NCBI GenBank assembly: GCA_937901915.1
Contig: CALGUD010000038.1
Span: 1-55,178, forward strand
Direction: 5' to 3'
Length of the DNA: 55,178 bases
Source: an uncultured Flavobacteriaceae bacterium
Lineage (GTDB): Bacteria; Bacteroidota; Bacteroidia; Flavobacteriales; Flavobacteriaceae
Shown here piece by piece: positions 18,820-27,470 of the stretch. How positions within the stretch are numbered: position 1 is the first letter of the stretch; the number at the start of each line of letters is the position of its first letter. The position numbers and the translations under genes are program-made. The notes below the pieces were generated by a model, which saw nothing but the letters and a program-made list of their open reading frames with translations, had not been told where the DNA came from and searched no databases.

Positions 18820-18851
18820 ATCACCCCGATCTTTATCGGGGTGATTTTTTA
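18820..18851 (+). terminator. Rho-independent terminator of pyk
   Basis: The perfect 11-bp stem ATCACCCCGAT/ATCGGGGTGAT has a CTTT loop and runs into six T. It begins 51 bases after the pyk stop. Confidence 0.9.
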
Positions 18852-18929
18852 TTATGAGGTTGTTCAATTATTTAAAAAGCTAAAAAGTATTTAATAATCT
18901 ACTTTTATATTTCTGGAAATTTATAATTG

Positions 18930-18973
18930 ACTGTAAAGGTGGCTTCGAGAGCCTCGGCCACCTCTAATACAGT
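18930..18973 (-). repeat. REP-like hairpin between pyk and A2M genes
   Basis: The inner palindrome GGTGGC...GCCACC contains a nested CGAG/CTCG, and an outer ACTGT/ACAGT pair encloses it. On the minus strand the inner stem is followed by TTT, so it could also stop the A2M transcript. Its base composition (GC-rich, CGAGG/CTCG core) resembles REP-like palindromes dispersed in Flavobacteriia; that assignment is from memory. Confidence 0.55.
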
Positions 18974-19016
18974 TAAAACATAACTATGAGTATGATCCGC
19001 TATCTGCCAACTTTAC

Positions 19017-22000
19017 TTATTGTACTACCTCAACCCATTGTCCTTTAGTTCGTACCATAAAATCATTATCATACATAGCTTCACATTGAATACCAGGTAA
19101 ATAATATTTGCCCAGGTAAGATGCGTTTAACAACACCCTAAAGGTTTTGCTTTTGTGAGCTTCAAGATCAAAATAAAAGTTTGTCCGGTCATCACGTATA
19201 TCCGTATAGGTAACATCGTTTTCGGCAAATTCGCCAAAATCGGTAAACCTGGTATTCACAATTTCCCATCCACTTGGAATAATTTCAGTGAGTGCCACAT
19301 TTTTGATGTCTTCTCCCTTACGGTTTGTAATGGTGACCTCAGCAATGAAATCTGTGCCTTGTTGCAACTGGCTAACATTAATCGGGCTGCCGTTCCTGTT
19401 TTTGTATAATATCAGGGCACTTAAATTCCGCACTTCTTCTTTTTCCTGTCCTACAGGTAAAATACCGGTATTCAATACTCTTATAAACACCGTATTTTCC
19501 TTATCATTTTTAACCACAAGGGTGTTATTCCCGTCAATGATAGCCAGGTTTCTGTTTGCCAGCGAAAGTGAGGTGGTTATGCTTTCTGAATTGAAGTTGC
19601 CATTCAGACTATAGGTAACATTTACTCCTTTTCCGCCAATATACTTTGCAAACTTAGCCATTGCTAATAAAGAATATGCTGTGGTTTGAGTACTCATCCA
19701 ACCTCTATCACTCAAAGATTTGGCAATTGTTTTGGAAAGTTCCTGTGCAGCCGGTTTATTATCGAGTAAAATAAGTGTTTCTAAGGCCATTGCTCTGTTC
19801 CTTTCAACTGAGCCATAGGTATAATAATTGTTTTTCACCGGTTCAAAATCAATATTTGCATTACCAAAAACCTCTTTTGCTGCATCTTTTTGACCTACTA
19901 ATGCATATGCCGCTGCAAGCCTGTGTTTAGCTTCATTAGAAATGTTTGGTGTTTCCCGCAAGCGATTCATAGACGATACATCGGCACTACCAGCCAATGC
20001 CAGGGTATAAAGCCTGTATGCCTGTGCCAGGTCAGAATTATTATTCAGATTTCTCCATTGTTTTGCTGTATTTTGCTGGTATTGAGTCCATGCAGATTTA
20101 AATCCGATGGGCAATACATATCCCTTTTTCTCTGCTTCCAATAAAAAGTGGCCTACATAGCTGGTACTCCAGTCATCAGCATAGTTTTGCCCGGACCAGT
20201 ATGAAAAACCACCGCTTGGAAGCTGGAAATTAGCCAGGCGGGTTATAGCTCTTTTTATATTACTCTGTACCCTGGTTTTCTTATCTGCCGTTAAATCAAA
20301 AATATCTGCTAAAAACAATTGAGGAAACGCTCCGGATGTAGTTTGTTCTACACAACCGTGAGGATATTGTAAAAGAAACTCCAGCCTGCTTGTAAAATCC
20401 ATTGGAGGCAAGGTAGAAAATTCTATTTGTGCTGAATTACTGCCCGCCACTCCAAATGTTTCGAGGCTAATGGTCTGTTCGGATCCGGGATCAAGAATAA
20501 TATCCTGAACTGACGTTGTTACAGGGTTTGGATTCACCACATCTATTTCTACTTCATAAGATGCCTTTTCACCATTGCCTGAAGCTTCTAGTTCTACTTT
20601 ACCTATACCGGTAAAGTCTGCTACTTCCAGTTCAAAATAGGCCATCTTTTCATCGGGCTGCGCAAAAGTTATACTTTGCGTAGGTTCACCAACAATCTTA
20701 AACGCTTTATTGTCTTTTAACCTGATGGTAACATTTTTAACCTTGTTTTCCATGGCAAAAACGGTAATTGGCAAAGTAACTTTTTCTCCGGGCGTAATTT
20801 TTCGTGGCAACGAAGCAAGAATCATTAAAGGCTTTCGTACCGGTGTAGTTTTATCAGCACTACCATAAGCCTCTGTTTCGGCATTTCCGGCTACAACCAT
20901 TGTTCTTACAGAACCAATATATTTTGGTATTTTAATTTCATGCGATTTAGTTTCGCCTTTACCCAGGCTAAAAGGCCCTAAATGAACCACCATAGGTTTA
21001 AAACGATTTGCTTTTTTATTTTTAGCACCTCCGGCTTCATCATCACCACCAATACTGAATATCTGGTCTATGCGTCCACCAAAGGCTCCGATAACATCAT
21101 CATAAATATCCCAGGTTTTAACACCGAGAGCTTCTCTTGCATTAAAATGGCTCCATGGGCTTGGAGTTTTAAAACGGGTCAAGTCCAATAATCCATCATC
21201 AACAATCGAAATTGTATAGGTCATTGCCTTTCCGGTTTTTTCATTTACAGCAATTTTAATTGTTTCCTCGGGACGAAGGACATCGGGCATTTTGATTTCG
21301 GGCTGTAAGCGTTTCTCGGGGTTTTCAACTGTAATTGGAACGAGTCCGTACATTCGTATTGGTAAATCGTTCGCTGTTGATGCGTGAGGTTGCAGTAAGG
21401 TAATGTTAATATACACATTGGGTGTAAAGATATCCCTGATGGGAAGTTCAAACTTTGTCTGGTCTTTTTCAGGGGTTATCCAGATTGATTCCAGAACCTC
21501 ACTTCCATTTTCAACGGTAACCAGTGCCCTGCCTTCTCCACTGCTCGGAAAAGTAACAATGGCTGTTTCACCTACTTTATAAGCTTCTTTATCTGTTGAA
21601 AAAACAAGCATTGTAGCCGCTGAGGGGTCTCCTTTTCCGGACTTCCCGGCCCATCCCGGCCAGTCAATATAAACTGTTTTTCCTGTTGCATGGCCTCCGT
21701 TAGGATCTTCTACCCTTACCAGGTAACGGCCCCATTCGGGATATTTTAATTCAAATTCGAAGTTGGCTTTTCCAGATTCGTTTGTATTTACTGTAGTACT
21801 AAAAATTCCTTCATTATATGCCCCGCTGTTGAATGAAGATATATTGTCTGCTGAAGTATCCCACCACCAACGCCAGTTCACCTTGTAAACTGTAACTTTT
21901 AGTCCTTCTACTGCTTTTGGGTTTCCGGTTTCATCGACTGTAACTACATCAAAATTATGTTTAACATCGGTTAAAAGCATTCCCCTGCCTGCATCACCCT

Positions 22001-24563
22001 TTGGAGTTGATAAACCAACATAAGTAGCATAAGGAGAATAGGTTTTTGAAAAGGCGTCTGTACTAAAATCACCACCGTTTTCATATACTTTGGTAATAAA
22101 AGAAGCTCGGAGCATTCCCGGAGCTTTTTCAGAAATTTGAGGTGTTAAGCTAAACGATGCCTTACCTTCACTATTAATTGAACCGTCAAAAACGGTTTGC
22201 TCTTCTGAAGAGAACCTTCTGGTAGGATCATCAAAAGTGTAATCATCGTATTTTGGAAACCTGGTTTTTAGTTCGGCAAATTTTGCCTGTATATCTGCTT
22301 TTAAATTTTTAGCTACTGCTCCGTGCAACCAAGCTACTTCAAGATTTCCCTGAACAGGTTTAGATCCTGAGAGTATTTCACCCTCAAAATCGGCTTTAAT
22401 TTTAAGACGGTTTGGTTTTATGGTTTCTATCTTAATAGTCTCTGAAAAAGTAGCCCCACCTACTGATACTTTAGCCAACCAATTACCTGTTGGTGCATTC
22501 TCGCTTGTTTCTACAGGAAAATTGTAAATATTATTAATGCCAAAAGTCCGGACTTCCCGATGTGTAACCTTACCATAGGGATCTCTCAATTCAAATTTCA
22601 CAGGATGGTTGTCGGGTAAATTTATGTCCGCGTCATTTAACATAAAAGATAAAAACAAGGTGTCGCCCGGGCGCCATACACCTCTTTCACCATAGATAAA
22701 CCCTTTAATACCTTTTTGAAGTTTAACCCCTGAAACATCAAACTTACTTACTGAAAGCGCATTTCCGTCGCTTAATTTTACGTATGTTCTTTCATTTCCT
22801 CTTTCCGCTATAGCAAAAGCAGCCTGGCTTTGGGCATCAAAAATAGAAGTCCCTTTTTCATCAGTAGTAACATTACCTAATTCCTGTTGCTGATAGTTGT
22901 AGAATATCACCCTGGTGCCTGATAAAGGCATGGTGTTAACAATACTGTTTACACTTACAAAATATGAATTGTTCGCACCCTTCTTAATAGTAACGCCAAG
23001 GTCTGATGCGAGTACATTGGTTCCTACCTTCTTGTCATAATAGTAGGAATTATCACAAGGATTTTCACGTTCTTCCCAATTGTAGTCGTACCCGTAGTAA
23101 TAACCATCTTCATAATATCCTTCTATTTCATTCCAATAGCTGGATTCGGCAATTTCTTCATCAAAATTCTCTTCTGTATCTTCTTCCTCTTCAATTTTTA
23201 TATCATCTCCACACTTATATGCACTATGACTCCTGTTAAAAGAGAATTCGACCCTGTAAATCGCTCCCGGTTCTGGAATAATAACTTCTTTAAGGTCTAA
23301 AGCATACGCTCTCCATTTACCGTTGTTTTGAGAAACATCAGTTTGCAACTGAATGGTTTTTTTTGCTATAGGACGAGCAACACGTTTTAAATCATTGCTA
23401 CCATTCAGGTTGTCTGCTTGTAAAAACTGAAGCACATTGTTTTTAAATATTCGTATAACTCTAACCTCTACAGCTTTTAAACTTACGGCTTCAAAATTTA
23501 TTTTAAGATTATTGGATGAAGGCAGAATTGTACCACTTTGCATTAACCTAACTTCAGGTTTAAGTTGTTCAAAAGCTATCTGTTCACTAAACATTTTTTT
23601 TAGCTTATAGCCATCATTGCTTTGTATGCCCTGAAAAATTTCTAATAAAGCCGTGCCGGTAATTTCTGCTCCCGGATAAGCCTTTAAGATATTTCCATCT
23701 ACAGAAAACTTCATATTCTTAGAGTTTTCTAACACAACCAAGCCATCAAAATTCTGGTTCTTTTTTAAAGGGTCAGAAAAATTTATTTCTATATATTGTT
23801 TTGCTCCATCAAAAACATTCACTCCAATTACTGAAAAATTGCTTTTCCCGGGAATGTTTACAGATGCATTGCCTTTAGAATCAATATTAAACGGACCTCC
23901 ATCCCATGAAATTTCAATTTGCGAGTCTTCTTCGAATCTTCGTATACTATCAATTTTGAATGCCATTTGTGTTCCCGACTGAACACCTTCATTAAATTTT
24001 ATTTTTAATTCTTTGTCTTTTTGTGTTGCTTTTAAAAGCTTTTTTGCAGTTTCTAAATCTAACTGGTCGCTGCTTCGTAATATTCCATCTATATATTGCC
24101 AATCTTTACTGTAGGACTGTATTCCGCCACTGGTTACATTAAACTGCTGCTTAATGGTTTTAACCATAAAAGTAAATTCCTCAAATTCAGAGGGTATATC
24201 CGGTATAATTTCTTCTAAATCGAGTGTAAAATTGTATTCTGTATCCTGCTTTAAAGGTTCCTCGGGAATAAAAGCAATGGTTTGGTTGTCTAGTGCTACA
24301 ACTTTTCCTTTTACACGAGGTTTTACTGTAAACAGTCCTGAAGGCAATTCCATCTCATTTGTCCAGCCTTCAACCGGCTGTCTTAGCACAACCCGAACAT
24401 CGGAATGTGCCGATATGGTTCCGGGTGAAACATCACTAATATACTCACGATATTTCTGAAGATTGCTTATTTGTTCCTGGATTTCTTCCTGCGGACTCTT
24501 CTTTTTACATGAAATAACAAAACATATAATTAACAGAGACAGGAAAAGCTTTTGAATTTGCAT
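19017..24563 (-). CDS. Alpha-2-macroglobulin family lipoprotein
   Basis: 1848 residues. A lipoprotein signal ends at Cys19 (FVISC). MG-type beta domains follow, then a bait region, and a thioester motif GCVEQTTS with the reactive Cys1404 and its Gln two residues on. The following alpha-helical thioester-domain repeats contain the usual SYVGHFLLEA-type helices. Bacterial A2M proteins trap proteases in the periplasm by covalent attachment through the thioester. The usual partner, penicillin-binding protein 1C, is not adjacent here. A Tyr/Glu/Asp-rich insert lies near residues 450-520. It is probably in one operon with the asparaginase gene 50 bases upstream. Confidence 0.9.
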   Translation of the reverse strand: MQIQKLFLSLLIICFVISCKKKSPQEEIQEQISNLQKYREYISDVSPGTISAHSDVRVVLRQPVEGWTNEMELPSGLFTVKPRVKGKVVALDNQTIAFIPEEPLKQDTEYNFTLDLEEIIPDIPSEFEEFTFMVKTIKQQFNVTSGGIQSYSKDWQYIDGILRSSDQLDLETAKKLLKATQKDKELKIKFNEGVQSGTQMAFKIDSIRRFEEDSQIEISWDGGPFNIDSKGNASVNIPGKSNFSVIGVNVFDGAKQYIEINFSDPLKKNQNFDGLVVLENSKNMKFSVDGNILKAYPGAEITGTALLEIFQGIQSNDGYKLKKMFSEQIAFEQLKPEVRLMQSGTILPSSNNLKINFEAVSLKAVEVRVIRIFKNNVLQFLQADNLNGSNDLKRVARPIAKKTIQLQTDVSQNNGKWRAYALDLKEVIIPEPGAIYRVEFSFNRSHSAYKCGDDIKIEEEEDTEENFDEEIAESSYWNEIEGYYEDGYYYGYDYNWEERENPCDNSYYYDKKVGTNVLASDLGVTIKKGANNSYFVSVNSIVNTMPLSGTRVIFYNYQQQELGNVTTDEKGTSIFDAQSQAAFAIAERGNERTYVKLSDGNALSVSKFDVSGVKLQKGIKGFIYGERGVWRPGDTLFLSFMLNDADINLPDNHPVKFELRDPYGKVTHREVRTFGINNIYNFPVETSENAPTGNWLAKVSVGGATFSETIKIETIKPNRLKIKADFEGEILSGSKPVQGNLEVAWLHGAVAKNLKADIQAKFAELKTRFPKYDDYTFDDPTRRFSSEEQTVFDGSINSEGKASFSLTPQISEKAPGMLRASFITKVYENGGDFSTDAFSKTYSPYATYVGLSTPKGDAGRGMLLTDVKHNFDVVTVDETGNPKAVEGLKVTVYKVNWRWWWDTSADNISSFNSGAYNEGIFSTTVNTNESGKANFEFELKYPEWGRYLVRVEDPNGGHATGKTVYIDWPGWAGKSGKGDPSAATMLVFSTDKEAYKVGETAIVTFPSSGEGRALVTVENGSEVLESIWITPEKDQTKFELPIRDIFTPNVYINITLLQPHASTANDLPIRMYGLVPITVENPEKRLQPEIKMPDVLRPEETIKIAVNEKTGKAMTYTISIVDDGLLDLTRFKTPSPWSHFNAREALGVKTWDIYDDVIGAFGGRIDQIFSIGGDDEAGGAKNKKANRFKPMVVHLGPFSLGKGETKSHEIKIPKYIGSVRTMVVAGNAETEAYGSADKTTPVRKPLMILASLPRKITPGEKVTLPITVFAMENKVKNVTIRLKDNKAFKIVGEPTQSITFAQPDEKMAYFELEVADFTGIGKVELEASGNGEKASYEVEIDVVNPNPVTTSVQDIILDPGSEQTISLETFGVAGSNSAQIEFSTLPPMDFTSRLEFLLQYPHGCVEQTTSGAFPQLFLADIFDLTADKKTRVQSNIKRAITRLANFQLPSGGFSYWSGQNYADDWSTSYVGHFLLEAEKKGYVLPIGFKSAWTQYQQNTAKQWRNLNNNSDLAQAYRLYTLALAGSADVSSMNRLRETPNISNEAKHRLAAAYALVGQKDAAKEVFGNANIDFEPVKNNYYTYGSVERNRAMALETLILLDNKPAAQELSKTIAKSLSDRGWMSTQTTAYSLLAMAKFAKYIGGKGVNVTYSLNGNFNSESITTSLSLANRNLAIIDGNNTLVVKNDKENTVFIRVLNTGILPVGQEKEEVRNLSALILYKNRNGSPINVSQLQQGTDFIAEVTITNRKGEDIKNVALTEIIPSGWEIVNTRFTDFGEFAENDVTYTDIRDDRTNFYFDLEAHKSKTFRVLLNASYLGKYYLPGIQCEAMYDNDFMVRTKGQWVEVVQ

Positions 24564-24613
24564 AACGGGTTATTATATTTTAGGTTGATGTATTTTTAGT
24601 TGACAAAAAAAAC

Positions 24614-25681
24614 TTAATCTTTATAGAGGCCTATGTACAATTCCCCTTTTTTATTTATACTTGCCCTGTACATTCCGTCAGTATTGAATTCCATGACAAT
24701 ATTTCCATGTTTATCAATAGCAATTATACCTCCGTCGCCACCTAAAGCCGGCAGTTTATTCTGAATAACTTCAGTAGCTGCTTCTTTGAGCGAAGCGGGC
24801 TTGTACTCCATCATTGCCGAAATATCATGAGCAACAACCCCCCTGATAAAGTACTCTCCCCAACCTGTTGATGATACTGCACATGTATTATTATTAGCAT
24901 ATGTGCCGGCTCCAATAACGGGTGAGTCGCCTATGCGCCCCCAGCGTTTGTTTGTCATTCCGCCTGTAGATGTCCCTGCTGCAAGGTTACCATTTTTATC
25001 CAGCGCAACACATCCTACAGTACCAAACTTAGAATCATCAGAAGGTTTATTTAATAATCCCTGATCATCTTGTTTCAATTCTTTCTTTTCTTTTTCCCTG
25101 ACTTTATTTAAAGATTTTATTTTGCTTTCTGTATAAAAGTATGAAGAATCTACAAAATCGAATCTCTGTTCTTTTGCAAATGCTTCTGCTCCTTCGCGGG
25201 CAAACATAACATGATCTGATTTTTCCATTACGACCCTTGCAAGACTTATTGGATTTTTAATCTTACTCACACCTGCCACGGCGCCTGCATTCAGATCTTT
25301 TCCAAACATGATAGATGCATCAAGTTCATTTTTTCCGTCATTTGTAAAAACGGCTCCTTTTCCGGCATTGAATAATGGTGAATCTTCAAGAATATTGATT
25401 ACCCTTTCAACAGCATCAAGGCTACTGCCTCCTTGTTTAAGGATTTTATGGCCTGCCTTCACTGCTTCTTCTAATTTTGTTTTATATGCTTTTTCCATCT
25501 CAGAAGACATATTTTTTTTTAAAATAGCTCCCGCCCCTCCATGGATTACAATCGCAAAATTATTGGTGTCCACTCCAACAACAGAGCTATTTATTATGTC
25601 TGTATTGCCTTTATTCACAGTGGTTTGCCTGCAACCGAAAGACAGAAAAATAAATAGAAATAGTATAAGTATAAACCGCAT
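24614..25681 (-). CDS. Isoaspartyl peptidase / L-asparaginase lipoprotein
   Basis: 355 residues of the Ntn-hydrolase asparaginase 2 family. A lipoprotein signal peptide ends at LSFGC. The autocleavage site GTVGC gives Thr221 as the new N-terminal nucleophile, dividing the protein into alpha and beta chains. The substrate-binding STGGMTNKRWGRIGDSP and the GDGG motif are intact. It removes isoaspartyl residues from peptides or hydrolyses asparagine outside the cytoplasm. It lies 50 bases upstream of the A2M gene on the same strand, suggesting a shared envelope protein-quality role (inference). Confidence 0.9.
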   Translation of the reverse strand: MRFILILFLFIFLSFGCRQTTVNKGNTDIINSSVVGVDTNNFAIVIHGGAGAILKKNMSSEMEKAYKTKLEEAVKAGHKILKQGGSSLDAVERVINILEDSPLFNAGKGAVFTNDGKNELDASIMFGKDLNAGAVAGVSKIKNPISLARVVMEKSDHVMFAREGAEAFAKEQRFDFVDSSYFYTESKIKSLNKVREKEKKELKQDDQGLLNKPSDDSKFGTVGCVALDKNGNLAAGTSTGGMTNKRWGRIGDSPVIGAGTYANNNTCAVSSTGWGEYFIRGVVAHDISAMMEYKPASLKEAATEVIQNKLPALGGDGGIIAIDKHGNIVMEFNTDGMYRASINKKGELYIGLYKD

Positions 25682-25778
25682 TGACCCTGTTTATTTTACA
25701 ATGTATGAATTTAATAAATATCCGGGTTCAATTTACTGAATAGAATTTAACTTTCTTATCACTAAAAATCAGTATTTT

Positions 25779-25786
25779 TATATTTG
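25779..25786 (+). promoter_or_regulatory. Candidate -7 box of 3-hydroxyanthranilate dioxygenase gene
   Basis: TATATTTG fits TAnnTTTG, 16 bases before the start codon. No clear TTTG is seen 19 bases upstream. The leader would be only about ten bases. Confidence 0.4.
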
Positions 25787-25802
25787 AATCAGAAATACAG
25801 TT

Positions 25803-26342
25803 ATGATTGTAAAAAAACCATTTAATTTAAATAAGTGGATTGAAGAAAACCGTGATTTACTTAAACCTCCTGTAGGAAATAAAAATTTATATTTAGAATC
25901 GGATGATTATATTGTTATGATAGTAGCGGGTCCGAATGCCCGCAAAGACTATCATTACAACGAAACAGAAGAACTTTTTTATCAATTAGAAGGTACCATT
26001 CAAATTCATATACAAGAAAACGGAAAGAAAAAAACGATGAAGCTGGGTCCCGGGGATATGTACTTACATCCGGCAAAAATGCCTCATTCACCCGAACGTT
26101 CTGAAGGATCTATAGGATTGGTCATTGAACGTAAACGTACAGACCTGAAAGGCAAAGACGGTTTACTCTGGTTCTGTGAGAATTGTAATCATAAACTTCA
26201 TGAAGTATATTTTCCGCTTCATGATATTGAAAAAGATTTTCTGGATCATTTTAAACATTTTTACGGGTCAAAAGAGTTAAGGACCTGTAATTACTGTGGA
26301 ACAGTAATGCCTGTAGATAAGCGTTTTACTGAAGAGGATTAA
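25803..26342 (+). CDS. nbaC: 3-hydroxyanthranilate 3,4-dioxygenase
   Basis: A 179-residue cupin. The iron ligands fall at His51, Glu57 and His95, and the substrate-binding Arg47 and Arg99 are present; the numbering is nearly identical to the well-studied Cupriavidus enzyme. The C-terminal rubredoxin-like site has Cys125, Cys128, Cys162 and Cys165. It opens the ring of 3-hydroxyanthranilate, giving the precursor of quinolinate in the kynurenine route to NAD. No other kynurenine gene is in the window. Its 3' end overlaps the convergent PurA-like gene by 17 bases. Confidence 0.93.
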   Translation: MIVKKPFNLNKWIEENRDLLKPPVGNKNLYLESDDYIVMIVAGPNARKDYHYNETEELFYQLEGTIQIHIQENGKKKTMKLGPGDMYLHPAKMPHSPERSEGSIGLVIERKRTDLKGKDGLLWFCENCNHKLHEVYFPLHDIEKDFLDHFKHFYGSKELRTCNYCGTVMPVDKRFTEED

Positions 26343-27468
26343 GTTTTAATGATTTAAAATTTGTAGAATCCGGGGAATAACTGCCAAATACATCGTTAAA
26401 TTTTGTGTTGGTTTTACTCAAAAAGCCTTGAATATCAAAATCGGGGAATTGATCTAAACATGTAATCACCAGGTTTTTTTGTATATTATTTTCTTTATGA
26501 TAGATCTTATCAGTCTCTAAAGCGTAATTTATTAATTGCACGTCCAGTTGGGCTATCCTGAATTCTCCTTGAAATTGATTGGCAACATTAGCTTCTTGAT
26601 TTGAATTGATTAGTTTAATGGGTATTTCAGAGCTCATTGGTCCATTTCCATGGCGTGTTTGATAACATCTGGTTACATAATAAATAGATACGTGCCCAGT
26701 ATTCGTGTTGGTGATTTCCCTTAAAAAATCAAAAGCCAATTTGCTGGATGTGTTACTTGGGGTTACATGTGGAAAAATACCATGATCCTGATCCAACAAG
26801 ATTCCCTGGCTTCCCTCAAATATTAAATGTTTGTAATTCAGAGCTGTATCGGGCATCTTTATTTCATAAAGATTCAAACATTCTTCACAAGATTTCACAA
26901 AAAGGCTATCGTTGATCTTTTCTAATTCTTCCTTAAAAAGAATAGTTATTTCAGGGGATTCCCCTCTGGTTTTATGTATATAGTATTCTTTAATTGATTT
27001 TAATTTATTATTCAAAATCCATGAATATGAAAGATCTTTTGCATACAAATTAACTCCGCTTTCACTTCTTTGTATTGTAGCACCAAAGCCAACACCACAT
27101 GATCCATGGTTCAGATAAGTCTCCCGGGCAATATTATAAGCCACATCATAAGGAGTGGTTACCTTCACCAAAGGATGGAATATGAGTATTGGACGATAGG
27201 GTTCAAGAACTTTATATTCTTCAATAATAGCAGGCGGAAAAATAGTTGTCTCAGGGGTATAATATGTTGGTACACCCCTTAAACTTCCTGCTCCAAAATT
27301 AGAAAAGGTATGTAAAAAATTATTTGTTTTTACTGTGTGACCAACCTGGTGGCCACCTGAAAAGCGGATTACCAGTGATTCCTGAGGTTGTTGTTTTGCA
27401 AGATAATCGACCGTAATACCTTTTCCGGAATCACCAAAACCCAGATCAATAACTATTGACGCCTTCAT
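26326..27468 (-). CDS. Compact, divergent adenylosuccinate synthetase homologue
   Basis: 380 residues, about 50 shorter than PurA. The N-terminal P-loop-like LGFGDSGKG keeps the catalytic Asp13 (GDEGKG in PurA), with Glu replaced by Ser14. GGHQVGHT keeps the second catalytic His (His44). FEGSQGILLDQDHG and VTPSNTSS match PurA's FEGAQG/DHGTYPYVTSSNT. The guanine-binding TKLD is TCLD. The arginine-rich aspartate loop of PurA (RRRRTGWLD) is replaced by QGEFRIAQLD, so the second substrate may not be aspartate. It is the third gene of a tight cassette, 2 bases after the VWA gene. Probably not the housekeeping PurA; function unknown. Confidence 0.75.
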   Translation of the reverse strand: MKASIVIDLGFGDSGKGITVDYLAKQQPQESLVIRFSGGHQVGHTVKTNNFLHTFSNFGAGSLRGVPTYYTPETTIFPPAIIEEYKVLEPYRPILIFHPLVKVTTPYDVAYNIARETYLNHGSCGVGFGATIQRSESGVNLYAKDLSYSWILNNKLKSIKEYYIHKTRGESPEITILFKEELEKINDSLFVKSCEECLNLYEIKMPDTALNYKHLIFEGSQGILLDQDHGIFPHVTPSNTSSKLAFDFLREITNTNTGHVSIYYVTRCYQTRHGNGPMSSEIPIKLINSNQEANVANQFQGEFRIAQLDVQLINYALETDKIYHKENNIQKNLVITCLDQFPDFDIQGFLSKTNTKFNDVFGSYSPDSTNFKSLKLNPLQ

Positions 27469-27470
27469 TA

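Noticed and set aside
18930..18973. tRNA or small RNA gene
   Set aside because: The element is a single nested hairpin of 44 bases without cloverleaf arms or a clear promoter.
26326..27468. Housekeeping purA, or phage PurZ
   Set aside because: It is about 50 residues too short and lacks the arginine loop of PurA. The catalytic Asp that PurZ is recalled to lose is retained.
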